Source of the DNA: Chelonoidis abingdonii
Taxonomy: Eukaryota > Chordata > Testudines > Testudinidae
DNA: 64,000 nt
Direction: 5' to 3'
Assembly (NCBI RefSeq): GCF_003597395.2
Contig: NC_133770.1
Span: forward strand, 208,128,452-208,192,451
Part shown: one piece after another, positions 46,716 to 59,571 of the stretch
Layout: each line of letters opens with the position of its first letter
How positions within the stretch are numbered: position 1 is the first letter of the stretch
Program-made: the position numbers and the translations under genes
Notes under the pieces: model-generated
Database searches by the model: none
The model's input: the letters and a program-made list of their open reading frames with translations, nothing else
What the model was told of the DNA's origin: nothing

Positions 46716-49592
46716 AGCATCCACAAAGTACAAAAACACAAGGCATAGATTGTCATCTCTTTGAGGAAGGGAACGTGTGGTATCTTGATCTGTTTATATA
46801 AAAGGCCATGTAGATTCAGCAACTGATGGGAGTTTTTGCTCAAGTGTTAAGGCTGTTCAGGAAGTCACCTAAGAAAGAGGGCTAGAGTCTACCAAAAAAA
46901 GAGGCGCTCTCAGCAGCCATTTTGTGTGAGAGAGAGGGCGGAAGGGGAGAAGAAGAGACTGAGATTGGATGAGAAGTCCTGTGCAGGAGGGGAGAAGAGA
47001 AAGGAAGGATCTTGGCAGGGATGGCATGGTATTCACCAGAGATGGTTGTTACCAGGTAAAATTGTACTGCCCTGGGAAAAAACAGTTGGTCTTAGTTCAA
47101 GGCATTTTCTATTTTAAAAACTGTTTCATTAATGAACACACCACATTCCTTTGTTCTAGGTACATATTCAACTTGTGGTTATAGAAGGCAGTAAATTCAG
47201 AGATTTAATCTAGGATTGTACAAATAAAAATTAAAATTGCAGTAGGCGTAGATACTGAATATCAGAATGTATTTAATTTGGTTTAGGTATTTTCTCAAGG
47301 AAGTTTATATATGTCATGACACTTCAGTTTTCAATATTATATAACTATTATATACTGCAAAACTATTATCAAATTGCTAAATATTTTTCAGTAATTTCCA
47401 TAGTATATTCTAATAGTAATTTTATTTTTTACTACTATCCCAGTTTGAGCCAGTATTTACTAGTGCTCTGTCCTAAACTAGTTTTTCCCAGGAAATTGCT
47501 GACTCTGGATCTGGACTACTTAGATGACTCTGGCCTTTGCGTAAAGAATTTTCCAGAGTGGTAAGAAACCTGAGGCAGAGAAATGCATACTGGTGTGTTT
47601 ATTATTTTGAATTGAGCTGTGTATTTCTTGTGCCATTATGTAATGAGTGTTGGTGTGTTAGAATCCCGTGCAAAGTCTGTCTGGGTGTCTGGCTTTCACT
47701 ATTGCATGCCCCTCAAAAGGTAACTAAATCAGAAGGTTCATGCCTTTGGTGGGATTCTGGGGAACATGCAGTGCTGCTGGGGGTGGGGCGCAGGGGGTGG
47801 AAGGCACTAATTTCAGGCCCTAGGCAATTGATCAAAGGGGTCTCCACTACTAAGAGGGTTGTCATATATGAGGTCTGCATCACGAGTGCATCTGTCTAGA
47901 ACCCAAAAATCAGGGACAGACTTGCAGGGACTGGGGAAGAGTTAGGCAAAGGGTGTGCTATAGAGAAAGTCCCCCAGGAAACGTACAGATGCCACATCCT
48001 GCACAGTCTTCATGCAGTCTTTGGGTTCCCTGTCTTCTTGCTGAGACCTGAAACAAAAGCCCAGGACAGGGTAGTGGCAGGCTGCAGCTATACAGAGCAG
48101 TAGAAAGTTTGTTACCTCATCTCTGTGTGTAATTCTATTCACAGTAAAAGGATTTGTCTTGAAACTGTTCTGCTGCTCAGTAAAATACTACATAGGGCAT
48201 ATAGGAATTTGTGTTTGGATCCCCTCACAGTTGTTGGATGAGTGTCCAACTGTAACACCTTCACTACTTTGGTGTCTGGGTGGGGCTATAGAAACGTTGC
48301 TCTTTTTCTTGTGTTGGCTACCTGACCGATCAAAAGCTACTGATGTATATTGTAAATATGGTGTTGTAGGATACTTGATGATGTGTTTTACTGGCATCCT
48401 TCATAAGAAGAATGTAACAGATTTACATTCCTTTTATCCATGACTCTTTTTAAAGAGTAAATGTCCCAATTCAGACAGGTGCTGACACAGCAAAAGAGAA
48501 ACAGTGCTCCAATAATGAATTAATAATTCATTATTTTAAGTATAAGAATAAATAATTACCATTTCTCCTTCTCTTTACCACTTCATGTAAAGTGAATCAT
48601 GTATTACTCTTTGTAGAAGAAAGATCATCTCAGAGCTTGGATAATACTGGACTATAAAAATAAAAGACTAGCGTCTCCTTCAAATGCGGAGAGCTTCCTT
48701 GGCAATCACTGTGATTCTTCGATTTCGTCAGTTTCCCTTTTCCTAATATTATGTCTTTGTAATGTTGTTTAGATTGCCATTTCACTACTCACTTGCAGTT
48801 CTGCACATTCTGGGCCCATTTTATCCCTGATGTGCCCAGAGGTGAAATTGGCCCTTTGTGTTTCTTTTCTATAATTGAAATGATAGAAAATTAAAAATTC
48901 TATTCATATTAATATTTATAACCATGATAATGATATTCATATTTCTTCATGTTAGCACTTGAATGGTATCCATAGTCATACTTAATGATAAATATTTTTT
49001 CTGGTTTAGTTTTTGCCACATCCTTCACCTAACTCAGTTTTTAGCAATACTTATTTACCCTAATGACACCATCACAAAAAGTGACTGTTCCTTTCCAAAT
49101 CTTATGTAAATTGACATTTGACAACTGATGTATTGAAAACATGATTTGCCATGGAGTATTTGGATGGCTGAGTGGATTAGTAATGGACATGGAATCTTTC
49201 ATATCTAGGCTGGTTGTAAGAATCTGACCCAGTGCATAAGTGGCTAAAAGTTACAGCCATCTGATGGGTGCTTAGTGGCTAAATGCGATGAGTTGATAGC
49301 CTTAGCCAATTTCCTTATAAAGGTGTCCACATCACAAAATCACCACTACACCTGTCACCAGTTGGCACTCTGATTAGCAGTAGCACTGCACAGAACCTTC
49401 TGGTTTTAGTTCACATAGGCTTCATGAACCAAACCCAGCATGTTAAATTTGCCGTGGTTAATGTAGTTTTGTCAGGACACTTGCATTCATACAACTGGTC
49501 CCCTCAATGCCTAGAGATGGGCAGATAGCCAGGTCGTCACCCTCTCTCATCCCCAATTAGTGGTTCAAGGAACAGGCTGACTTCTTTAGCTT
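46716..49592. other. Stretch without a recognised gene
   Basis: Near 46745-46800 a GATTGTCATCTCTTTGAGG segment resembles an L2-type 3' end. Longer frames (47537-47899; 48159-48443) show no recognisable domain. Confidence 0.5.
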
Positions 49593-49806
49593 TAATTGTC
49601 TACACTAGAACTGCAGTCTCAGACAGTGCTTGTATACATGGGGAGTTATTCTGGAATAGCTAATCCTGAGTGACTGTTCATGTGGAGTACCATATTATTT
49701 TGAAATAAGAGCTTCTGCACGTGAAGCTTATCAGGAATAGTTAATCCACTTTAAATTCACACCCTATTTTATTCCAAATTAACTTGAATATGTAGACAAG
49801 CTCTTA
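49593..49806. mobile_element. MITE with TGTCTACAC/GTAGACA ends
   Basis: The left end AATTGTCTACACTAGAACTG is opposed by TTGAATATGTAGACAAGCTC. Internal inverted blocks include GGAATAGCTAATCC against GGAATAGTTAATCC. I recognise this short family from sauropsid introns. Target duplication unclear. Confidence 0.65.
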
Positions 49807-52089
49807 GACCTTCATCAATTACAGGATCTGTGATTATAAACTGGAAAGAAAGAAGTCTGGAGACAAGAGAGACCATGATTAATCAGGGCAAAACCTTCTG
49901 TAACCACTGTGAGGAGGAGAGATTGAGCTTGAATGATATCTTTCTTCTACTTCACTCAAAACATGAAGGAGCAAAAGGTATCTAGTGCCTCAAACTTATT
50001 GGCATGGTCTGAGATCTCCAATAAAAAGTTGAGAAGAAAAACAGCAAAACTCTGGGACAAATAAAAGAGATAGCAAAAATAGTCTCACAATCCGTGGCAA
50101 CCTGCCATTGAATTTGAAATGAACGATAATGCTAAATGGTCCATTACTACTGTGAAACCTATCCTAAGTATTCTTGATTGTACTGCATTTAACTCTGAAA
50201 ACACTTGTATACCTTGTCATGCCAACAGAGTTACTGACATTGGATTTCCTGAAAAAGTGGAGCAGAGGGTACTGGGCCCTGTTGTAGGGAAGGGAGCCAG
50301 CAGAGTTCTCCTAGCAATTCACATAAATCTCTAGCTGAGGCTCCAAGTAATAATTTATTGGTTTGTATTGCCTGTGCCGTAATTAGCTTCCTTCCAGCCT
50401 GAGGATGTGGGAGACTAGTGGGTTCAGGTGTTTGCCTGATGAACACCTGGGCTTCTGAAAAAGAGCTGAGAGGACTCAGGGTCTTCCACAGGAAACTAAC
50501 CTGCTTCCTGCAGTTCCTCTCCCTGACATAGTAGGCAGGTAGGCCCCGGGAAGGGAAGGCAGAGAAAAAAGGGCCTTCGGGGAGGAAGTCCTGGAAGGCA
50601 ATGCTTAGCTGAAAGAACAAATTGGCAGGGCTTAAAAGTAGGCCTGAAGTGCCAGGAACTTTAGTGAGTGGTAGATTGCAAGAAGGACTCCAGGGAAAGC
50701 AACTTGGGAGTCAGCACTGTATAACTGAGCAGGGAAAGTGTTAAAATTAGCCTGGAAGTTGCCATCAACTGAGCCCAGAAATAGGCCGAAGAGTATCCCA
50801 AGAGGGACAGAAGAACCTGATGTTTGTTTGGATTTTTAGATGGACTTTTATTATCCCCAAAGAAGTTTAATTTGTTTAGTAACTTGGCCACATCACTGGA
50901 ACCTACCCATCTGGAGAATAGCTGCTGTATCCAAGGTGCACGTCTAAATTTGAAGAAAGGAGAGAGCAATACTCTTTGCACTCAATTCCCTGACAATCTG
51001 CCCAAAGTTTAATTGGTTTCAGATGATTTTTGAATGAGTGAGTTTAGTGAAATTGCTGCTCTGAGATGATGAAAGAGTCACTGTCCAGCAGTCATCTGTG
51101 GTGATGAGCATTAACCAAGGGGAAAATGTGACTATAAAAATGCATCCATAAACCAAACCTGTAAATTTTATCCAGGTTAATCATATATCTATCAAAGCAT
51201 TCACTGGCTTTCCAAAAGTGTTAAGTTTTTCTGTCTGAGGCTACTGCATACTTATTGCGCTAGACAGTTATTTGGGCTAACTGTAAGAAACCTATTTCAT
51301 GTTGTTGTTATTTTGTACAATAAGGTCTGATTCCAAGCTCATCTACCCTGACAAATGATTTAACTGGAATTACTCCTAATTCACATTGATGTGAGAGCAA
51401 AATCGTGCCAGGAGTAGCAGGAATTCAAAAAGAGAGGGAGACCAGATATTAATGTAAGACTAAAATGTATCTGGCCATTATATAGTTAGAATGATTGGTA
51501 AGGAATGTAGTTCTGATTTGGAATTTAGTTCTTGAAGTTCTCAGTATGGCTTCAAAAGTGTAAATCATCCCTCTTTTTTTCAAGAAGGCAGTTTGGAACA
51601 TAATATGTTTACAGCACATTTTCCATCCATTATATGGCATGTAATTACCATGATTCTTACCTTTGCTGTAGGAAGCTCAGGGGAGAAGTAGTTTCTTGTG
51701 ACAAAAACAAAAGGATAAGAACACTGGGGGGAGGGGAGTTATAAAATAGTATAGAGGGATAGCAATTTAAATAAATCATAAAACTTCACTTTCTGGATAC
51801 CTGGTGTTTGATATTTAATAATGGCAGAAACTGGTAACAAAAAGAGAAGTTTGTGCTGAAAGGTAACTTTGCTTTAATATCGACCATTTGTTTATTTTCG
51901 CAGGGCTATTTCTGCTCTGCTACCTAGGCAGCCGCATTGACTTTTCTAGGGTTGCACTGGTGTAACTGAGCAGAAATTGAACCTGTGTGGTTTAACTAAG
52001 TAGAATTTAGCCCAAAGTGTTGAAAACTAGTAGAGTTTATATGCAGTAGTTTTGTTTCTCAACTTAATAGTAGATCATATTATCCAGAT
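49807..52089. other. Stretch without a recognised gene
   Basis: Moderate GC at 50400-50700, short frames up to about 129 codons with no recognised domain. No repeat boundaries. Confidence 0.5.
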
Positions 52090-52318
52090 AGTGATGACGA
52101 AGACCTGATCTTTCACACCCCTCACCGACAAATCTCTGCCAACCTAATCCCCAGCGCTATGCTGATAGAAGAGTGCATTTGTCGATGTAGCTGCCATTAT
52201 ATGGGAAGGTGGTGTTCCGCTGTTGTATGGGAAAACCCTGTATGCTGGTGGTATAGGCTGAATCTCCACTATGGAGTTATGCCTGCATGGTTTCTGTAAT
52301 GTAGACACACCCTTCATT
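52090..52318. mobile_element. MITE fragment of the family of 29476-29780
   Basis: Holds TTTCACACCCCTCACCGACA, CGCTATGCTGATAGAAGAG and a right end TGTAGACACACCCTTCA. These blocks occur in the same order in the GTCTACAC-type palindromic MITEs. The left end is missing. Confidence 0.6.
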
Positions 52319-52644
52319 TTATTTTCTGTTTTATTAGTTTATAATCTATGTAGGTCTCATCAAACCGAGGAGCAAACTGTAAAGAATGATGGAGTTTGTG
52401 GTCAACTTTCCTTTCCATTGCATACCTGCAGATGTCATGAAAGGCAATGGGAGCTACAGTCAAGTGTCAGGAGTCAAAATTTGCCTAATGAGAGAGGTAT
52501 TTTTAAAAGGCACAATAAATAAAAGTGCACACACAAATGGAGGAAAAGAGTGAATTTTTATTTTCATTCATTCTTGGTGTTAGTGTTAAACAAAAATCTT
52601 ACTAGAAAAATATATAGTAAAAACATTAATACATCTCTGCTAGA

Positions 52645-52905
52645 GCTGTGGAATAGCTGAGTTTTTGGTTTGCTGTCTGAAGCAAAAAGTGAAGAAAACC
52701 TCAGACGTTTGTTTCAGGACGACCTAAAATGAAATGTATTTGAATTTTTTGGTAAAAAAATAAATGAAACATTATATTGCAACTGAAATGAAATATTTTG
52801 TTTAATTTTTTAGGTTTTCAACCCTTTGAAAACAAAATTGAAGCAAAATTGAAAACAGTCATTTCAAAATGGAAAATCCAAAACATTTCATTTTTCTGAT
52901 TTTTT
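52645..52905. repeat. AT-rich repeat of the GACCAGCTCT family (reverse orientation)
   Basis: AGAGCTGTGGAATAGCTGAG is followed by AAATGAAATATTTTG and AAACATTTCATTTTTCTGA blocks. The composition and start resemble the other members in reverse. Confidence 0.4.
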
Positions 52906-53159
52906 TTTTTTCAGACAAAGCAATTTGGCAAGCTTGAGATGAATTAATTCACAGAATGTTTTGATCGACCCAAATAGGCATTTTGTTGGTGGAAAAATGT
53001 GATAAAAAATGACTGTTCCTGGGGCCAGGCTGCAATAGTCCTTCCTGCACCCAACAGAGCAATCTTTTTTTTCTCTTTTTCTCATATGGATACGCTCTGA
53101 ATTCAGCAGGGCTCCATATGGCACTGGATCTGTCTCCATGTATCACATTGCAAAATTGG

Positions 53160-53245
53160 GGCATTAGTTCTTGTACAAAGAGGCCTTGATCCAGCAAAGT
53201 ATTTAAGTGTGTACTTAACTTTAAGCATGTGAGTGGTGCCTTTAT
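53160..53245. repeat. Palindromic repeat (CTTGATCCAGCAAAG type)
   Basis: CCTTGATCCAGCAAAGTATT, then GTGTACTTAACTTTAAGCAT. I recognise this as one half of a palindromic sauropsid repeat. A worn relative lies near 18955-19020. Confidence 0.5.
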
Positions 53246-53472
53246 CACTGTTCCCATTGTCACTTGTTCACAAATACAATAGATTTCAATGAAATCAACT
53301 TAAACCTGAAATTTCTGTTCTAGGAAAGTTTTGGTTCAGTTGTTCACATGTTTGCTGGGATTTCCATTCTGCTGTATAGATGGACATTTTTTGGTTTCAT
53401 TCTTCTGCATCTATTATTTAATGGCTTCCATGCTGATGATGCTTGTTAAAAAAATTAATGCATTAATTAAAT

Positions 53473-53945
53473 TTGTGGCTGAACTCGTTGGTGAAGAATT
53501 ATGTCTCCTGCTCTGATTTGCCCACATTCTGCCATATATTTCATGTTACAGCAGTCTCAGATGATGACCCAGCACATGTTGTTCATTTTAAGAACACTTT
53601 CACTGCAAATTTGACAAAATTCAAAAAAGATACCAATGTGAAATTTCTAAAGATACCTGCAGCACTTGACCAAAGATTTAAGGCGTGGAAGTCTTTCAGA
53701 AGTCTTAAAAGAGCAACACTCTGAGGCAGAAACTGCAAAACCCAAACCACCAAAAGAGAAAATCAGTATTCTGCTAGTGGCATATGACTCAGATAATGAA
53801 AATGAACATGCGTCGGTCTGCATGATTTTGAATTGTTATCGAGCAGAATCTGTCATCAGCATGGACGCATGTCCTCTGGAATGGTGTTTGAAGCATGAAG
53901 GGACATATGAATCCAAAAATTTGCATCCAAAATATGTAAATAAAT
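53473..53945 (+). pseudogene. ZBED-like hAT transposase relic (C-terminal part)
   Basis: Two overlapping plus frames hold one decayed protein. The first (53473-53724) has IPAALDQRFKAWKSF, the common A-L-D-P-R-F-K block of ZBED/hAT transposases with Pro changed to Gln. A frameshift near 53690-53720 passes to the second, with LSEVLKEQHSEAETAKPKPP, then an acidic Ser/Asp/Glu stretch, and MDACPLEWCLKHEG, matching the ACPLEWW block near the C-terminal dimerisation domain. The following motif (P-A-T-x-x-P-x-E-R-x-F-S) is absent, so the copy is cut there. It is a different hAT lineage from the element at 288-4363. Confidence 0.75.
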
Positions 53946-56215
53946 GGTATTCTATTATTAACAGCGTGATTAATCATGATTCATTTTTTAATCACTTGAC
54001 AGCCCTAGTAATTATAGATTGTATCATAATTCATATACTCAGGGAACAAATTAAGGCATCCTTAATTCTGGCATTCCTAATTGCTGAGTGTTTGACATTG
54101 CAACCTGAATAACATTCCTTTAAAAAATAGTTTATGTAATATACACGATGATCTTTCACACGGTTTGCCTTGAACTGGTTGATCATTTGCACTAATATAT
54201 GTGCGCCATGTTACCTCCCTATTGTCCTGTGTAATTTCTGACGAGGGCACCGCTATTACGTTCTCATATGCAGCACACTGATTTGAAAAGGGAGATACAT
54301 TATTGATTATTTCTATTACAATACTACCTAGGAGCCCTAGTCATGGCCCAGGGTCCCATTGTTCTAGACACCTTACAAACCTGTAATCATCCTATTCATG
54401 TGTTCGGCATGGTAGAAGACAGCCAAATATCAAGTCTTCTGCCTTGTGATTAGGTGAAGGAAGCATGGTTGATAATTTGTCTTGGGTCTGCAAGAATGGA
54501 TCCTATGTTGCTTTCCTTGCACAATTAGCTGTGAATGCTCTTTTTGGTATAAAATAACCTCACACTGCAGTAGTAACTCATCCAAGTGTCTTCCAACATA
54601 GTTAGAAGATGTGCTCTACAAGTTGCATGTTCTCCATGAAATGTCACATATTTTCAATATTTTCCCTCCAACTCTAGCTTATGTACACAAGCCTGTATTT
54701 TAAAGAATAGCAAATGTAAAATGGGTAGAACTTTTGAGTTTCATGTTTTCTAGGGAGTTTGGTTCTCACAGCAGGTGGTTACTCTTTGGTAACTTTATTT
54801 TTGCGGATAATGATGAAAAGAATATAGCTATAGACTGGGATTTTCACAGGGGACCACAGGAGATAGGTGCCCAATATCTTTGGCTTTGGGTACAAGTTGT
54901 GCAACATCACTCCTTTGAGTTCTTGTGGAAAGCCCAGGTCAATGTTCAATTCGCTTAAAAAAAATAGATTTCATTGGGATTGACTGAATATTTTAAGGTA
55001 TGAACAGCATCAGATTCTTCTTTCAGACAACATTGTTTTGCAGTGTCTTAAACATTTTGCCAGCAGCACTTCTTCAAATGAAGATTTTTATCCAATATCT
55101 TTTTTGATGCTGGCGAAATAGCATGAAAATAGAACCAAAATGAAGTCTACGGGTAACAATCTTCCTTGAAGCATACCTTCGCTGTGCCTTCTTAATAAAC
55201 TTTCAGCCGTAAAATTGTTAAACAAGATGCAAGTGCTATGCAATATCCTGCTGAAGATAGAAGAAATATGACTTCATTATAGTTGGCTGGATCAATTCCT
55301 CTTCATGCTAATGCACACACATCAGTCCAGAGAGGATGTTGCCAAGAATAATATATAATCTACTCAAGCCTACAGTAAAAGCTTACAAAAAAATCTATTT
55401 TTATATAGTTCTTGAAAGAAGGAAGTGATAGCAGGCAGTAAATTAATTCCATTACTAAAAAGCCACTGCTGTTAATGTAAGGTAAATATGAAAACAATTT
55501 GAGTGGATGGCTAATTTTGTCTTATGCTGGCTATAGCTTCTCCATTTTTTTGCTACCGTCTTTGGTTTTTGCCACAGTTATCGTTTACAAACAGGGATGC
55601 AGTAGACATCCGCAGTGCGAAAGTACACTTGCAATTCAAAGTATTTTAGTGGTTAGGAGGACCTCAGGTTGCAAACCTTTTCAGACTTTTAGACAATTCG
55701 ATTAGAAATACAATATTTTCTTTCTTAGGTGGTGATATTAATTCAAGACCAAGGAGGTATAAATCCATTAGCATTTCTACCTCTCTAATATATAAATTCT
55801 TGTTTGTCCTCCAGATTTTCTTATTTAGTTGATGAAGAAATTTTAAAATTGTCCAGAAAATCTATTGTGTGATAACTGTCAAGATGGAAGAACACACAGT
55901 TCTGCATACTGATATTTTTAAATAATTAAGTACACCAGCTTTTAGCATTGTCCTGATGTTTGTGAAAAAGATGAACACATGTATCCAGAGCGTCATGCAA
56001 AGGAGCAACAGAAAACCTTTTAAATTCAAGAATATTTCCATAGTACAGCTACCATATAGTTGTTTGCAGAATTGTATTGAACATTAAAAGTTAAATGTTG
56101 ACTAAAGGATATGGATATACAATTTTGCTGGCTTCTCTGTTTGATTTAGGATGGATTATGTATAGGATGTCCCTTCAGACTGCTACTGCATAATGCACTC
56201 ATCTGTCTAGCTATT
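53946..56215. other. AT-rich stretch without a recognised gene
   Basis: At 54325-54390 the text AGGAGCCCTAGTCATGGCCC and TTGTTCTAGACACCTTACAA resembles an L2/SINE 3' segment. Otherwise unassigned. Confidence 0.5.
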
Positions 56216-56464
56216 AAGGCTTGGTCTACACTAGAAAATTAGGTTGGTTTTACTATGTCAGTCAGGAGTGTGAAAAATCCACAACCACTGAGTGGCTTTG
56301 TTAAGGTGACCTAATCCCTGGTGTAGACAGTGCTAGTTCAATGGAAGTTCTTCCATCCACCTAGCTACTGCCTCTCAGGGAGGTGGATTATCTATGCTGA
56401 TGGAATAACCTCTCCATCAGTTGTGCTACAGTTGTGCCACTGTAGCACAACTATAGACAAACCT
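56216..56464. mobile_element. MITE, AAGGCTTGGTCTACACTAG family
   Basis: Starts AAGGCTTGGTCTACACTAG and ends near TATAGACAAACCT. Near the right end a perfect 12-bp hairpin is present: TTGTGCTACAGT (56421-56432) with ACTGTAGCACAA (56439-56450). The internal block GTGTGAAAAATCCACAACC is also found in this family elsewhere. Confidence 0.85.
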
Positions 56465-56659
56465 GAAGTTAAATGTTGATTTAGAACTGTCTGTAGGGAA
56501 ACATTGCTAGTGGCTATTAGCGCTTAACTTAAAAATAAAATTATCTGTTAATGGGATATGGTAGCAAATAGAAATCATTTGAACTTCCTCCATCTTCTAG
56601 AACTAACATGTCTTCATGCATCCCTGGCAAACTGTAATTTACTTACAGGCAGGTCTTTT

Positions 56660-56745
56660 CATTTTGTCTGTGTACAGCATCTGGCACAAGGGGGCTCTGA
56701 TCTCTGATTAGGACCTCTTGGCACTACTGCAATATACATAATTAA
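56660..56745. repeat. L2/SINE-like 3' segment
   Basis: GTGTACAGCATCTGGCACAA, then GGGGCTCTGATC and TTGGCACTACTGCAATATAC. I recognise the order TGTA-CAGC-CTAGCACAATGGGG-like from a common sauropsid retroposon tail. Confidence 0.55.
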
Positions 56746-58765
56746 TATTTATTTTAAATATGAAACAAGAAAGCTCAGCAAGCTAATAAACCAAAACAAA
56801 GAAGGATTCATTTTTGGAGAAGCATGCTAATTAGAAATACATTGGTTTTAACAAGATTAAATAACAGCTTTTAATGTTTTAAAATGTCTTTGCGAAATCA
56901 CGCATCAAAATACATATGCCATTTTCAGTAAAGTCGTTACTTTTTATTATTTCCCTGATTACTTTCTAAAAAGTTCAACTTTTAACCTCTAAAAATGAAT
57001 TGTACTAACTGTACTAAAATGGTGTTGAAATAAAATGAAAAGGTTTAATCTGTAGGATCCCAAGCATATTATTTTTTTCTCTCTTTAATTTGACAAAAAA
57101 AAAAGATGCTGTAATGGCTAATGCCTGTGGAAAGATATCTAGAGAATTGTTCCTAAAAAATAGCCAGAATCTGATAGTTTGACTAAAGCAAAAATTTCGT
57201 GTCCCATTCGTATTCTAAAAGTATTATTCAGCCTAATATGACTCTTGGTTTTTGCTTGCTTTATTAGAGTACTTCAGGGTTTGACAATAAATATTTGCGA
57301 TAGTGACTTAGGAATATTGAAAACTTGTATTTTATGCTATGTTCTAACACTGGAATTAGCCCAATCCCATATTAGCTATTTAATCATGTTGTGTTAACTT
57401 TTTAACAACCTGTGGTAACACTATTTTAAAAGGTATTTCTATACTGCACATTTTAGACTTTCTGGCCAAATTCTGCACTGTTACTTCCATAAAATTCAGC
57501 TGATGCCAAATGGGCTGAGGGCAGAATATGTATCATTCTTTCACTATGTAAAGAGCAGTGGTCAGTTAGTTGTGAGAAAGGGTTCATTTATTTGCAAGTG
57601 TAATTTTTCAGCCATTTGAACAAATAATCTGATACCCTAAAACTGAAATATTCTACATTTGTCATTTTTTATTGAAAATAATTTGCATATTAGCAGTCTG
57701 CTGTGAAAAAGTTATGCAACTGTGTATTATGTTCTAACAGTGGGTTGCTTCTTATCACTCTGGGATAAAGGTGTGTGAAACTGTCAGTAACTGATTTGCT
57801 TAAAATAAGTGTCTCTTTGCTGTTCCTGGTATCAAGCACAGCATTTCTCATCCGTGGGTCTAAAAAGAAAAGTGTTTGAAACAGAAGGGCAGTAGAGCAG
57901 TCTGGTTATATGATATATAGCACTCATTCCATGTGAATAATCAAGATAATACTTAGCTGAGATATGTATTACTGGAGCAGAGTTCACTTGTAATAGAATA
58001 AAGTTTGAATATGCAGAACCTTAGTATTTGCATTTTTGCTTTTTAAAAATTTATATCACTGCCATCATAGTATCCCTAACAGTGAAAATGCTGAGGGGAA
58101 AAAAAAACACATTTCTAGATATTTTTCATTAATGGCATTTAGATTCTATGGTGAGGAATGTGGTTAAAAATACAGATAAATCAAAATGAGAGATGATATA
58201 ATTTAGATTAGTCTTTTTTGCTTATACTTGCATGCTATGTGTATCCACCTTAGACTTGACAGGGAGGGGCCCTAAAGTATTACCTAAGTGCAGATGTCTA
58301 CATGTAATACACACTTTAAACTATACAGAGGTGTTTGTTATCTTTTAATGAGAAAATCTACCCCTTTTGGCGTAGGGGGTGTTTTCCTGTTACCACATAC
58401 GTTATAATTCTTTTCATGGTTGTTCCATGTATTGTATAAAAATATATAGATTAGTAAGGATATTTTTATTTGCTTGATTTTTACATCCAATAATAGGAGC
58501 ATATCAGTATAAATAGTCTTGGTTTGTTGTCATTGGGTTTTTTTTTGTTTTTTTTTAAAGCAAACAGGTGTGTATATATAGGGAAAATACTGACTGTTAT
58601 GGGTCTGATCTCCAAAGGTATTCATGCGTGCAGCCTTATTCTTGTGTTGGCTTCTGTGTGCAGGAGTAAAACTCTGCTTACATGAATTTCTTTGCAGGAT
58701 CACTCAGAATGTGGAGGATGGGTTTAACTGCATTCAGTGCATCACAGGGTGTCCTTTGTTACTAT
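56746..58765. other. AT-rich stretch without a recognised gene or repeat
   Basis: Very AT-rich and free of recognised element ends. Such spans in PIEZO2 intron 1 are candidates for conserved non-coding sequence, but conservation cannot be judged here. Confidence 0.5.
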
Positions 58766-59571
58766 GGGTATTTCTTCACTGCACAATAAACACAGGTTCT
58801 TGCTCAGGTTTTAACCCAAGCTTCCTACCATTCATGCAGAAAAACCTCTAACCCAGGTTGGTAGGTGCTTTTAGTCTAAGCTGGTTTACCCTGGGGAATG
58901 GATTAGAGCCCAACTTCTGATATAACTTGAGCTGTGAGAATGCAGGCTACATTTTTTGAGTGCTGATTAGTCCTCCAATGCCCTTCTTGCAATTATCATT
59001 GGCTCGACAAGGAGAGAATCTTAGAGCATTTCAGAACCATGCCCCAGAGACACATGGGCATGTGTAGAAACTGGGGAGCATGTATATACTGCTCCTGGGA
59101 GTGAGCCTGGTGCTAGCGCACTCCAAATAGCAGTGAGGACATTATGGATCAGTCTGGAGCTTGGCTTGTGGGTTAGATGGACTTGAGATCCTGAGCTCCA
59201 GTCTGAGTGACAGCATCCACACTGCTATTTTTAGAACACTAGCTCAATCCTCCCTAGCATGTCTGTCTGCCTGAGATGGGAAGCTTGCTCCCAGCTAGGC
59301 TGACCAGATAGCAAGTGTGAGAAATCAGGGCAGGGGTGAGGGGTAATTAGGAGCCTATATAAGAAAAACCCTCAAATATCTGGATTGTCCCTATAAAATC
59401 GGGACATCTGGTCACCCTACTCCCAGCTGCAGTGTAGACATACCTAGGAGGGATGCAGTAACACAGGTAGAGCTTTGCTGTGGGAACACTCACACCTGGG
59501 TTAGATGAATCTGGTTATTCAGACATGGGTGCCAATGACACCTGCATTAACTGTGCAGTGAAAACATGCCC
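58766..59571. mobile_element. Nested MITE stack (outer element)
   Basis: The outer ends GGGTATTTCTTCACTGCACA and TGTGCAGTGAAAACATGCCC are inverted copies over about 30 bp. Inside lies part of a second MITE (up to about 59450) that ends CCAGCTGCAGTGTAGACATACC, as at 7079. Inside that lies the hAT MITE at 59296-59419. Confidence 0.75.
59296..59419. mobile_element. hAT MITE (TAGGGTGACCAGA family), copy 2
   Basis: Starts TAGGCTGACCAGATAGCAAG and ends GACATCTGGTCACCCTA. The exact 8-bp duplication CTCCCAGC occurs at 59288-59295 and 59420-59427. It matches copy 1 at 16021-16143 in the same orientation. Confidence 0.93.

Noticed and set aside
47537..47899. 120-codon plus-strand frame
   Set aside because: Cys/Val-rich text without any recognised motif or exon border.
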